Shown piece by piece: positions 37,215 to 45,106 of a DNA stretch of 64,000 nucleotides (position 1 is its first letter; every line of letters starts with the position of its first letter). Position numbers and translations under genes: made by a program. The notes beneath the pieces were generated by a model. It was not told the origin of the DNA. It did no database searches and saw only the letters and a list, made by a program, of their open reading frames with translations. Source of the DNA: CAZPKH01 sp964587165 (lineage in GTDB: Bacteria > Bacteroidota > Bacteroidia > Bacteroidales > Muribaculaceae); NCBI GenBank assembly GCA_964587165.1, contig CAZPKH010000004.1, positions 1 to 64,000 on the forward strand, given 5' to 3'.

Positions 37215-38062
37215 GGGATAATTTTGTCGACTGATAACACAAGGATTCCTTCCGCACCAATCTCTTTCAACTGGCGCACCTTCTCCCAGAGCGTTGAAGA
37301 TTCCACTACAGAGTGGAGTGAGTGCCAACCCGGAGTAGCGAGCGGAATGACTGTCGGCGACCGCATAGCCGGAAGAATATCGATGGCCTTTTCGAGGCTC
37401 TCAGTCGGGATATTCATAAGCAGATATTTCATACCACGGCTGATGCTGTCGCTCTCTATGCGAAACTCAATTTCATCGAGCGCTTCACGGTCTTCCTTTG
37501 AGAGCGAAGGATTTGCAACAAGTACGGCCTCCGACTCCATGACCACCTCCACCTCCTTGAGACCATTTGAGATAAGCGTTCCGCCGGAGGAGACGATATC
37601 GAAAATTGCGTCTGCCATCCCGGCTGAGGGAGTGATCTCCACTGAGCCGGATATCACCACCGGTACTATCTCGATACCGAGGCTATCGAAGTATCGGCGG
37701 AGGATTCGGGGATATGATGTGGCAATACGTTTGCCGCGGAAATATTCAGGGCCGGTATATTCCTGCTGTTTCGGGATAGCGAGAGAAAGACGGCAAGCAC
37801 CGAATCCAAGTGGGCGAACGATGTCGACTTTCGCACCTTTCTCCTCCACTTCGTTGAGTCCGACAATGCCGAGCTGGGCGGAATTCTCCGCCACAAGGCC
37901 CGGAATATCGTCGTCGCGGACATTAAGCACTTCAATAGGGAAATTGATGGCTTTGGAGAGATACTTACGCTTGGCAGTGTCGATCTTGATACCGATGCGT
38001 CCGAGTAGCCCAACCGACTCCTCTCCCAAACGACCTTTGTTTTGAATAGCAATTCTTAGCAT
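37211..38062 (-). CDS. hisG: ATP phosphoribosyltransferase (long form)
   Basis: 283-aa first and committed enzyme of histidine synthesis, which condenses ATP and PRPP. It begins LRIAIQNKGRLGEES. The PRPP loop region is about residues 145-175 (EITPSAGMADAIFDIVSSGGTL). The C-terminal ~75 residues form the ACT-like regulatory domain (MLLMNIP-like, PAMRSPTVIPLATPGWHSLHSVVE) that binds histidine. It therefore has allosteric control by histidine in addition to attenuation of transcription. Start is 46 nt below the attenuator terminator. Confidence 0.97.
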   Translation of the reverse strand: MLRIAIQNKGRLGEESVGLLGRIGIKIDTAKRKYLSKAINFPIEVLNVRDDDIPGLVAENSAQLGIVGLNEVEEKGAKVDIVRPLGFGACRLSLAIPKQQEYTGPEYFRGKRIATSYPRILRRYFDSLGIEIVPVVISGSVEITPSAGMADAIFDIVSSGGTLISNGLKEVEVVMESEAVLVANPSLSKEDREALDEIEFRIESDSISRGMKYLLMNIPTESLEKAIDILPAMRSPTVIPLATPGWHSLHSVVESSTLWEKVRQLKEIGAEGILVLSVDKIIP

Positions 38063-38107
38063 ATCTGTATTAATTTTCGCAAGCTCAACTAAAAGTGTTT
38101 GTAATAA

Positions 38108-38150
38108 AAAGCCTCAGAGTTGGGTTAAAAACCCTTGGCTCTGAGGCTTT
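38108..38150 (-). terminator. his operon attenuator terminator
   Basis: 12-bp stem (AAAGCCTCAGAG with CTCTGAGGCTTT; arms 38139-38150 and 38108-38119 on the minus strand). A second short GGGT/ACCC pairing sits inside the loop, and the stem is followed by TTTTTATTAC. It lies between the histidine-rich leader peptide and hisG, in the direction of transcription. Confidence 0.9.
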
Positions 38151-38182
38151 GTATTATGTTTTTTTAATTTTCACATGAATAA

Positions 38183-38260
38183 TCACATGCATAGCAACTT
38201 CGCCCCCAGAGCAGACCGGTGGTGATGGAAATGATGGATGTGACGGCTGATGCTAATCAT
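38183..38260 (-). CDS. hisL: Histidine operon leader peptide
   Basis: 25-codon reading frame starting ATG at 38260 and ending TGA at 38183. It encodes MISISRHIHHFHHHRSALG and six more residues. Six histidines fall within eight residues of each other (H-I-H-H-F-H-H-H). It lies ~35-40 nt below a good promoter and ends 32 nt before the terminator hairpin. Ribosome stalling at these codons under histidine shortage would leave the following segment (38202-38212) free to act as antiterminator. Composition, position and RNA complementarity together make this a real leader peptide rather than a chance frame. Confidence 0.88.
   Translation of the reverse strand: MISISRHIHHFHHHRSALGAKLLCM
38202..38212 (-). 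promoter_or_regulatory. his antiterminator segment
   Basis: The leader RNA segment GCUCUGGGGGC begins 7 nt after the last His codon. It can form ten base pairs (one G-U, one bulged G) with GCCUCAGAGC at 38138-38147, the 5' arm of the terminator. The two pairings are mutually exclusive. Confidence 0.75.
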
Positions 38261-38292
38261 AATGAGCAACGTCGATTTCTGTTCGACGGCTG

Positions 38293-38324
38293 CAAAGTTG
38301 CACAAATTATTTTTATCAGCCAAA
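38293..38324 (-). promoter_or_regulatory. his operon promoter
   Basis: On the minus strand TTTG (38324-38321), a 20-nt spacer, then CAACTTTG (38300-38293). This closely matches the Bacteroidota TTTG-N19/20-TAnnTTTG promoter, with C for the first T of the -7 box. Transcription would begin about 25-30 nt before the leader peptide. Confidence 0.7.
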
Positions 38325-38477
38325 CATTAGATGCGTTTTTTGTGCGATTTGTTTTTTCGATTCAGTCGATTCTGCGGCAAGAGCAGTCTCGGAGCTTAAA
38401 CTCGGAGCGCGCATACTTTCAGGTTGCGCAGCAAGCAGCAGCTGAAGGAAGTGTGTCGCCGAGTCACGATTATTTTG

Positions 38478-38485
38478 TAACTTCG
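38478..38485 (+). promoter_or_regulatory. -7-like box for YitT/YczE-like gene
   Basis: TAACTTCG, one mismatch from TAnnTTTG, 25 nt before the ATG at 38511. Confidence 0.4.
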
Positions 38486-38510
38486 CAGTGGTTTTATGAC
38501 ATGACGTGGA

Positions 38511-39263
38511 ATGATTACGAAAGATAAGGTTACCGGTTTTGTGTGGCAACACACGCTTTTGCTTGTCTCAATGTTTTTCATGACGCTGGGTGTGGCGCTG
38601 TGCGTGCGGTCAAATCTCGGCAGCGGGGTGATCTCGTCGATCCCTATGTCGTTTACGCTCGCCGGAGAGGCGGGTCTTGCGCCGGGGTGGACTATCGGGG
38701 GATATACCAATGTGATGAACATCATCCTTGTGGCAGCCCAGGTGTTGATACTGAGGCGGCGGTTTGAGCCGGTGCAGTTGTTTCAGCTCGCGGTCGGCGT
38801 GGTATTCAGCGCCTTTCTTGACATCAACATGTGGATCACCTCTTTCTTCTCGTACGATGCGCTCTATAGTCAGATCTTCGCACAATTCGCCGGGGCTACG
38901 GTGCTGGGGTGTGCCGTGGCGGCAGAGATAAGGTGCGGATCGGTGACTATGCCGGGCGAAGGGATACAGGTTGCGATAGCGCGTGTCACGGGGCGTCCGT
39001 TCCCGATTGTCAAGATTGCCGTCGACACTACATTAGTTATACTGGCTGTAATATCGGGGTTCTTCTTCTTCGGATCGTGGCCTTGGACTGTAGTGGGCGC
39101 GGGCACGCTGTTTGCCATGTTCTATGTAGGGTACGTGGTCAAGCTGGTCAACCCGCACCTCGGTTGGTTTGACCGCCTGCTCGACTATCGCCCGGGCTTC
39201 CGCCGCTATATCGTCGGGCTCGCGCGCTTTATCTATCCTCAGAGGGAGGGATTTACTGATTGA
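38511..39263 (+). CDS. YczE/YitT-like integral membrane protein (DUF6198 type)
   Basis: 250-aa membrane protein with five or six predicted helices. Conserved family-like segments are FMTLGVALCVRSNLGSGVISSIP near the N-terminus and GSVTMPGEGIQVAIARVTGRPFPIVKIAVD in the middle. The family is widespread in gut bacteria; its function is unknown. Its 3' end overlaps the 3' end of the convergent DUF3298 gene by 11 bp, so there is no room for a separate terminator. Confidence 0.8.
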   Translation: MITKDKVTGFVWQHTLLLVSMFFMTLGVALCVRSNLGSGVISSIPMSFTLAGEAGLAPGWTIGGYTNVMNIILVAAQVLILRRRFEPVQLFQLAVGVVFSAFLDINMWITSFFSYDALYSQIFAQFAGATVLGCAVAAEIRCGSVTMPGEGIQVAIARVTGRPFPIVKIAVDTTLVILAVISGFFFFGSWPWTVVGAGTLFAMFYVGYVVKLVNPHLGWFDRLLDYRPGFRRYIVGLARFIYPQREGFTD

Positions 39264-40104
39264 GCAGCGAGTCGGCCGACGCCGTAAGGTACGGTGTGAG
39301 CTCGAAGGCGGCAAGCTCTACGTCGATGGGGCCTCGCGAGTAGGGGGCTATCTCGTATGGGTTGTAGTGGAACACCACGCCGCCGCCGGATGCCGATATA
39401 TAGATCATGGGGCTGACAAAAAGGTTGTCGACGAAGATGTCGGCCTTGGCCAGAGCTGCCGGATTGCTCAATCCGAGCTGAGCGGCGAGCTCGCTCTTGA
39501 TCATTTCGAGCAGACGGTCGGAGGTGCCGGGCTTGAACACATTGTCGAGTGTCAGCACGCACCCTTGCTTGAGGTCGTAGGTGAACGGCGAAGTGCCCGT
39601 ATACGGATGTGCGCCGCCGAGATACGAGCTGTTGGATATCTGATATGTGGCTACACGCTCGGTGAGCTCAAGGAGCTTGGCGGTATAGACGATGTAATAG
39701 TTAGACTGCCGCTCGTTGACTATCGAGTCGATCGGGGTGCAGCTGATCGAGGGGTCGTCGAATATATCGCGGTCGTTGATGAAACCGGCTATGGCTTTAT
39801 CGACATCCGTCGCGCCCTGCGACTGATACATACGGCTCAGAAGGGTGTCCTGCAGCGCAGTGAGATCGTAGTCGCCGAATTTCACCGGCCACTGCACCGA
39901 GGTGTAGACGGTGAGGAAGCACGAATCGGAAGTCTCGGGAAATGTCACGCTGTAGCTGCGTGATGCCGACTTGATGAGCTCATGCACATCAAAGTTGTGT
40001 ATCTCGGCTGCGTCGGCCGAAGATTCTGTATTTGAGTTGCGGCACGATACAGCCATAAGCGCCACGGCAATAACGGGCGCGAGAAGGAGACGGGTAGATT
40101 TCAT
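39253..40104 (-). CDS. DUF3298/RsiV-like lipoprotein
   Basis: 283-aa predicted lipoprotein (signal with lipobox AVSC, lipidated C21). The C-terminal half fits the DUF3298 fold, with NSSYLGGAHPYTGTSPFTYDL and VFVDNLFVSPMIYISASGGGVVFHYNPYEIAPYSRGPIDV-like strands. That domain also occurs in anti-sigma factor RsiV, where it senses lysozyme, but there is no sigma or anti-sigma gene beside this one. The role is therefore open. No acidic export signal follows the Cys, so it may face the periplasm. Confidence 0.82.
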   Translation of the reverse strand: MKSTRLLLAPVIAVALMAVSCRNSNTESSADAAEIHNFDVHELIKSASRSYSVTFPETSDSCFLTVYTSVQWPVKFGDYDLTALQDTLLSRMYQSQGATDVDKAIAGFINDRDIFDDPSISCTPIDSIVNERQSNYYIVYTAKLLELTERVATYQISNSSYLGGAHPYTGTSPFTYDLKQGCVLTLDNVFKPGTSDRLLEMIKSELAAQLGLSNPAALAKADIFVDNLFVSPMIYISASGGGVVFHYNPYEIAPYSRGPIDVELAAFELTPYLTASADSLLNQ

Positions 40105-40273
40105 TCTGTTTATCCTGCTGATATTCTTTACAAAAGAAACATTGCGGAAGCATGATGCTTTCGTGGGTACAAATTACTGTTTTTCTCGCGATATTTCCAA
40201 ACTTTTCAGGGGCGAATGATAGCGCGTGATGGCACGTATTCACGGTTTTTTAGACTATGTGATGAAAATATGC

Positions 40274-40281
40274 TAACTTTG
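40274..40281 (+). promoter_or_regulatory. -7 box for DUF1599 cluster
   Basis: GCTAACTTTGCAC, a strong TAnnTTTG match 16 nt before the ATG at 40298, with a T-rich stretch about 24 nt further upstream. Confidence 0.6.
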
Positions 40282-40297
40282 CACAAAATATCGCGAC

Positions 40298-40849
40298 ATG
40301 AATCCTACTCACACTCAGAAGCAACTTGCCGAAGCGACAGCCATATGCCGCAAAGTGTTCACCGACAAACTGGCCGACTACGGCGCCTCGTGGCGCATCC
40401 TGCGGCCGCAGTCGCTCACCGACCAGATTTTCATCAAGGCCAAGCGCATCCGTTCGCTTCAGGAGAAAGGGGGCCGCGGAATGGTCGACGAGGGGTATCT
40501 GCCCGAATTTATCGGGATAGCCAACTACGGCATAATCGGGCTGATACAGCTTGAGCTCGGCAATACTGTGACAGTCGACATCGACACTACGCGCGCCGTG
40601 GAGCTTTACGACCGGTTCATGCACGACACCCTGACACTGCTTACTGCCAAAAATCACGACTACGACGAGGCGTGGCGCTCCATGCGCCTTGAGAGCTATG
40701 TCGACCTGATACTCACCAAGGTGATGCGCACCAAAGAGATCGAGGACCACGCGGGCCACACCGTTGCCTCCGAGGGTATTGATGCCAACTATATGGATAT
40801 GGTGAACTATGCGCTTTTCGGAATCATACGCCTCGCCTGCGCCGACTGA
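40298..40849 (+). CDS. DUF1599 domain protein
   Basis: 183-aa cytoplasmic protein with two copies of a ~60-residue DUF1599 motif. One is around residues 22-85 (DYGASWRILRPQSLTDQIFIKAKRIRSLQ), the other around 110-180 (DYDEAWRSMRLESYVDLILTKVMRTKEIE). The repeated WR-R-S-DQI pattern is visible. The function is unknown; a nucleotide-related role has been suggested for similar folds, but I cannot confirm it. Its 3' end overlaps the next gene by 41 nt. Confidence 0.85.
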   Translation: MNPTHTQKQLAEATAICRKVFTDKLADYGASWRILRPQSLTDQIFIKAKRIRSLQEKGGRGMVDEGYLPEFIGIANYGIIGLIQLELGNTVTVDIDTTRAVELYDRFMHDTLTLLTAKNHDYDEAWRSMRLESYVDLILTKVMRTKEIEDHAGHTVASEGIDANYMDMVNYALFGIIRLACAD

Positions 40850-42170
40850 CGCCCCCGCACCGTCGCCGGAACTCTCGGCATGGATCAAACTGCTGGTGTG
40901 GATATGCCGCATAGTGGTAGGCGGCACGTTCATCGCATCGGGTGTGGCCAAGTGCATAGATGTATGGGGGGTATTTTATAAAATCTCCGACTATGAGGCC
41001 GCCTGGGGTATCGACGTGCCGCGCTCCATCACCCTTGCCGGCGCTTATGCCCTCTCGCTGTGGGAGGGGCTTCTGGGATTCATGCTTCTGCTGGGGTGCT
41101 ACCGCCGGGGCGCCGTGTGGCTGCTGCTGGCCACAATGGGCGTCATGCTCCCGCTCTCGATATACATATATCTATACAACCCGGTGGCCGACTGCGGATG
41201 CTTCGGCGACATGATCGTGATATCAAACTCGGCCACATTCTATAAAAACATACTGCTCACGGGCGCACTGATATTCCTTGTGCCGTACAACAAGCGTGTG
41301 CTCCCGCTCATCAGCCGGTATCTGCAGTGGGTGGCCGGAGCCGCCGTGACACTCTACCTCCTGGCGGTGGCTGTTCTGGGATATTCGATACAGCCGCTGA
41401 TAGATTTCCGGGCATTCCCCGAGGGAACTATGCTCGCCGAGAGTGATGACGACGACGCACCCGACGCGGCGCAAGAGTATGAGTTCATCTACGAGCGTGA
41501 CGGGCGTACGGAGGTATTCACCGTCGACTCGCTCCCCGACGAGAGCTGGACGTTTGTCGACCGCCGACCCGCCGGTGGTGGCACCGAGACTCATGCAACG
41601 ACGCATGATAACCTGGTGCTATACGACAGCGAGGGCGACGACGCTACCGCCGAAGCCATCTCCCCCCGGGGCGAACAGATTCTCGTACTCATACCCGACA
41701 TCGACCGCATCGATATATCTTTCACATCCTACCTCAACGCCCTCTACCGACATCTGCGCGACACCGGCGGTTCGATGGCGGCAGTTCTGGCCACCGACCA
41801 CGCCGAGCAAGGGATTGCCCTGTGGCGCGACCTGGCCATGGCCGAATATCCTATATATACGGCCGATCCGACCCAGATCAAAGCACTCGCCCGCGGACAT
41901 GTGGCCTTGGTATACCTGCGCGACGGGCGCGTGGTGTGGAAGCGCACCGCAGCGTCGGTCGACGGCGAGACACTGATCGCCGACATGCAAAGCAAGCCGC
42001 TCGACAGCTGGAGGTTTGACGGGCGCTACCTTTTCGCATCGCTCAGCTGGGCTTTGGCAATAATCTTAATTTTTATTATCTTTGCCGACGCAATACGGCG
42101 CATCGGCCGATGGCTCATCGAAAGAAACCGCCGCATAGCCCGCCGCATGCGCGAGCATCGAAATAACTAA
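40809..42170 (+). CDS. BT_3928-type DoxX/MauE membrane protein
   Basis: 453-aa protein. An N-terminal four-helix DoxX/MauE-like module spans about residues 25-175 and contains CGCFGD (residues ~134-139), a redox-like Cys pair. A fifth helix lies at about 180-202 and a thioredoxin-like periplasmic domain without an obvious CxxC at about 205-405. A C-terminal helix (about 410-430) ends in an Arg-rich tail. Members of this family sit upstream of tpiA in many Bacteroides genomes. A role in quinone or disulfide chemistry is an inference from the DoxX/MauE relation. The start inside the DUF1599 gene is the only good ATG. Confidence 0.82.
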   Translation: MRFSESYASPAPTDAPAPSPELSAWIKLLVWICRIVVGGTFIASGVAKCIDVWGVFYKISDYEAAWGIDVPRSITLAGAYALSLWEGLLGFMLLLGCYRRGAVWLLLATMGVMLPLSIYIYLYNPVADCGCFGDMIVISNSATFYKNILLTGALIFLVPYNKRVLPLISRYLQWVAGAAVTLYLLAVAVLGYSIQPLIDFRAFPEGTMLAESDDDDAPDAAQEYEFIYERDGRTEVFTVDSLPDESWTFVDRRPAGGGTETHATTHDNLVLYDSEGDDATAEAISPRGEQILVLIPDIDRIDISFTSYLNALYRHLRDTGGSMAAVLATDHAEQGIALWRDLAMAEYPIYTADPTQIKALARGHVALVYLRDGRVVWKRTAASVDGETLIADMQSKPLDSWRFDGRYLFASLSWALAIILIFIIFADAIRRIGRWLIERNRRIARRMREHRNN

Positions 42171-42189
42171 ACAAAACATATAAAACCCT

Positions 42190-42945
42190 ATGAGAAAGAA
42201 AATTGTAGCAGGCAACTGGAAAATGAACACCACCCTCGCCGAAGGCGTAGGTCTGGCTAAAGATGTAAAAGAAGCTCTCTCGCGCGTAGAGCCCAAATGC
42301 GACGTAGTGATCTGCGTACCTTTCACACATCTCGCTCCGGTGGCTGATGCTATCAATGGTTCTGCCCTCGGCCTCGGCGCCGAGAACTGCGCCGACAAAG
42401 CCAAAGGCGCCTACACCGGCGAAGTGTCGGCATCGATGGTAGCCTCGACAGGCGCACAGTACGTGATCCTCGGCCACTCCGAGCGTCGCCAGTACTACGG
42501 CGAGACCTCAGCCACCCTGCGCGACAAAGTGGCTCTCGCACTCGAAAATCAGCTCACCCCCATCTTCTGCATCGGCGAAGTGCTCGAGCAGCGCGAGAAC
42601 GGCTCCTACCTCGACGTGGTGAAAACACAGATCGAAGAAGGCCTCTTCAACCTTTCGGCCGAAGAGTTCGGCAAGATCATACTCGCCTACGAGCCCGTAT
42701 GGGCAATCGGTACCGGCAAGACAGCCACCGACGACCAGGCTCAGGAGATGCACGCTCACATCCGCTCGGTGATAGCCGGCAAATACGGCCAGGAAGTAGC
42801 CGACAACACCTCGATACTCTACGGCGGCTCATGCAAGCCCTCTAACGCTCCCGCACTGTTCGCCAAACCTGACGTGGACGGCGGTCTGATCGGCGGAGCA
42901 GCCCTCGACGCAGAGTCGTTCATCGGCATCGTCACAGCATTCTGA
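42190..42945 (+). CDS. tpiA: Triosephosphate isomerase
   Basis: 251-aa glycolytic TIM barrel that interconverts dihydroxyacetone phosphate and glyceraldehyde 3-phosphate. N-terminal VAGNWKMN (catalytic Lys), VILGHSERR (His), AYEPVWAIGTGKTA (Glu) and the phosphate loop YGGSCKPSNA are all intact. It is 19 nt after the BT_3928-type gene and ends the cluster at a strong terminator. Confidence 0.98.
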   Translation: MRKKIVAGNWKMNTTLAEGVGLAKDVKEALSRVEPKCDVVICVPFTHLAPVADAINGSALGLGAENCADKAKGAYTGEVSASMVASTGAQYVILGHSERRQYYGETSATLRDKVALALENQLTPIFCIGEVLEQRENGSYLDVVKTQIEEGLFNLSAEEFGKIILAYEPVWAIGTGKTATDDQAQEMHAHIRSVIAGKYGQEVADNTSILYGGSCKPSNAPALFAKPDVDGGLIGGAALDAESFIGIVTAF

Positions 42946-42967
42946 TACTCAATCAGATACCATCCCG

Positions 42968-42997
42968 AGAGGCGGCCACCCCACGGTGGCCGCCTCT
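42968..42997 (+). terminator. tpiA terminator
   Basis: Perfect 13-bp GC-rich stem (AGAGGCGGCCACC at 42968-42980 with 42985-42997), 4-nt loop, followed by TTTC. Confidence 0.88.
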
Positions 42998-43047
42998 TTC
43001 ATGTCTGCCCCCGCATATTTCCACACAGCTATTGTGTATCTGAAATA

Positions 43048-43386
43048 TTATTCATAGTTTTGCAAAGCGGAAAAATCAGAGCCTGTCTCTTGATCCGCAG
43101 ACATATCAAAAGCGTTTTTTGCTTTATCCTTTACAGGAAATCGCCAAATTTCATATTCACGAAGGAGAAAGCAGTCGACAAAACGCTCATGCTTGTCGTG
43201 TATCCACTCCCCGACAAGGGGTTTCGATATCCGATAAGGCGTGGGAGTGGACTGTTTATTTCGTGTAAGGCGTTTGGCGATGCCTCCTGTAAGATAGACA
43301 AGAACATCATTCCACGCTTTTTTTGTATTATTACTAAACGTCAAATCGGGAATGGAGGCGACATCAAAAGCAAAATGAAAAAGCAT
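43048..43386 (-). other. Uncertain ORF or gene remnant upstream of lipoprotein
   Basis: The 430-bp gap between tpiA and the lipoprotein start is less GC-rich than its neighbours. It carries a 112-codon minus-strand frame ending in ...WRFPVKDKAKNAFDMSADQ plus ~13 residues. The composition is protein-like but I recognise no family, and its start overlaps the lipoprotein start. A plus-strand extension of the lipoprotein frame also crosses it. It may be a decayed remnant brought in with the lipoprotein gene. Confidence 0.25.
43055..43062 (+). promoter_or_regulatory. Possible promoter ahead of lipoprotein gene
   Basis: TAGTTTTG with ATTG 20 nt upstream (43031-43034). If used, the lipoprotein mRNA would have a ~300-nt leader. 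Confidence 0.35.
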
Positions 43387-44400
43387 TTCTTTCTTCTACT
43401 TCTGTGCTTGCCGTTGCTTCTCGCTTCTTGCGGCGACGACGACGAACCATCCTCACCTTCCATGCCCCCTGCCTCCGGGTCTGAAGAGTCTGGCCTGATC
43501 GGATACTGGGTTTGTAACGATTACGAAGAGTTCGAAGCCTACCACATTGAGGCTAACGGCGTAGCTACATCACTTTCGGGAGAATACGGAACTCCTTACG
43601 AAAATGAGGAGTACACTACCTACTGGACTGCAACCCACGTAGACGAAATGAAGATCGTCAGCGTAAACACCTCTACACTTATACTGGACGAACATGGCGA
43701 TGGCAGCGACATAATAGTATACAGCCGCATATCAGCTGCACAATGGAATAACCTCAGACGCACAGGCACATTGGACGGCAACGGAGGCTCAACGCCCGAC
43801 ACCCCGGACACACCCTCATGGAGCACATCTGATTTCGTAGGCGTATGGCTCAGTTGGACTAAAGGAGCAGTTTACGAGCTTAAGTCCAACTATAATCTGG
43901 TATGCTATTATCTGACTGAATCCGGGAGCAATACTTACAAAGAAAAGGTGACCGGAACATGGAGCTACAACTCTACCACACAAAAGATCTCATTTAATAA
44001 ATCTGACGGCTCAAGAACCGAAATCGTCACCGCTGTCAACTCACCGTGGGGGTTCAGAACAACTGACGGATACTGGGAAGCCACCCAAATACCCACCTAT
44101 CGAGATGACAATCCTTCTGCTGACAATTCCCTGCTCCAAGGTACCAAGTGGCAAGGACGAGTGGACGGCGACCTGGTAACTATCGAATTTAAAGCCAACG
44201 GAAAGTTTACTGAAACCTATGATGGGTATTCTACATCAGACTCCTATCAGGTATTGGATGCCAATACCCTGCTTATCGGAGAAAAAACCGTATTATCCAA
44301 CACATTCGGCTCAATAGTAACCTTCACGCTCAACTATAATAAGACAAAAATTACCTTCTCAAACAGTTATGATAAGTGGGAACTGTCACGTATAATGTGA
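43375..44400 (+). CDS. Surface lipoprotein with lipocalin-like repeats
   Basis: 341-aa lipoprotein. Signal peptide ends LLLASC with lipidated C19 followed by GDDDE, an acidic run like the Bacteroidota lipoprotein surface-export signal. Three beta-rich segments start with similar W-containing strands: GYWVCNDYEEF near 42, FVGVWLSWTKGAVYELK near 160, and GTKWQGRVDGDLVTIEFKANGKF near 255. This suggests lipocalin-like repeats separated by Ser/Thr/Pro linkers. No enzymatic motif is seen. AT content is higher than in flanking genes and it interrupts the tpiA-SPOR-folE neighbourhood, so recent acquisition is likely. The ATG at 43375 is set by the signal peptide. Confidence 0.75.
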   Translation: MKKHFFLLLLCLPLLLASCGDDDEPSSPSMPPASGSEESGLIGYWVCNDYEEFEAYHIEANGVATSLSGEYGTPYENEEYTTYWTATHVDEMKIVSVNTSTLILDEHGDGSDIIVYSRISAAQWNNLRRTGTLDGNGGSTPDTPDTPSWSTSDFVGVWLSWTKGAVYELKSNYNLVCYYLTESGSNTYKEKVTGTWSYNSTTQKISFNKSDGSRTEIVTAVNSPWGFRTTDGYWEATQIPTYRDDNPSADNSLLQGTKWQGRVDGDLVTIEFKANGKFTETYDGYSTSDSYQVLDANTLLIGEKTVLSNTFGSIVTFTLNYNKTKITFSNSYDKWELSRIM

Positions 44401-44428
44401 TAACCCACTCCTTACCAAAATTCCTCAA

Positions 44429-44472
44429 TAATGAGCCTTGCCTCAGATTCCCCTCTGAGGTAAGGCTCATTA
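44429..44472 (+). terminator. Terminator of lipoprotein gene
   Basis: 19-bp stem with one G-T pair (44429-44447 and 44454-44472), a 6-nt loop, then TACCCTTTG. Confidence 0.88.
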
Positions 44473-44520
44473 CCCTTTGAGCCGGCAGCGATCAACCCCC
44501 GACTTTAGATTTTAGATTTA

Positions 44521-44552
44521 TTTGGAGAAACGGCGGGAATATCGTACTTTTG
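44521..44552 (+). promoter_or_regulatory. Promoter of SPOR-folE unit
   Basis: TTTG at 44521-44524, a 20-nt spacer, then TACTTTTG at 44545-44552. This is the cleanest full match to the Bacteroidota promoter in the window. Confidence 0.75.
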
Positions 44553-44580
44553 CGGGCAGATACAGCGATACGCACTTCTT

Positions 44581-45066
44581 ATGACAAGAGCACGACATAT
44601 CTTCATACTTGTTCTCGCCATGATATTCGCAGGAGCCACAGGCGCATTTGCCGCCGAACAGAAAGGCACTCCCTCGATTGTCGACAAGATCATGGCCGAC
44701 TCGGCAAGCATCGTCGTACAGCCCGGCGGACTGTCCGAGCGCGTGCTTTTCCATAAGCCTGAAGTGCGCCAGCGCCCCGTAAACAACCGCATGGGGTATC
44801 GCGTGCAGATATTCTCCGACGGCAATCAGACTACCGCCCGCAATACCGCCCGAGCACGCATCCGGCAAGTGTCGTCGCGCTTCCCCCAGTACCGCACATA
44901 TCTTGACTACAAAGCGCCATACTGGCGCGCACGGGTAGGCGACTTCAAGTCGAAAGAGGAAGCCAACGAACTCTCCGGACAGATCCGCCGCGCTTTCCCT
45001 GCCTTCAGCAGCGAGGTGCGCGTGGTGTCCGACCGCATCAGCATCATCGAGCAGCCCACCGAATAG
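44581..45066 (+). CDS. Secreted SPOR domain protein
   Basis: 161-aa periplasmic protein with a signal peptide (about 1-24, ending GAFAA). A C-terminal SPOR domain spans about residues 70-155: GYRVQIFSDGNQTTARNTARA, later PYWRARVGDFKSKEEANEL. SPOR domains bind denuded glycan strands at division septa. It probably assists peptidoglycan remodelling. It is 40 nt upstream of folE, a linkage seen with tpiA in Bacteroides relatives. Confidence 0.88.
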   Translation: MTRARHIFILVLAMIFAGATGAFAAEQKGTPSIVDKIMADSASIVVQPGGLSERVLFHKPEVRQRPVNNRMGYRVQIFSDGNQTTARNTARARIRQVSSRFPQYRTYLDYKAPYWRARVGDFKSKEEANELSGQIRRAFPAFSSEVRVVSDRISIIEQPTE

Positions 45067-45106
45067 TCTCACTCCCCTTCCCCCTCCATTCATCACGCAT
45101 CAAATT

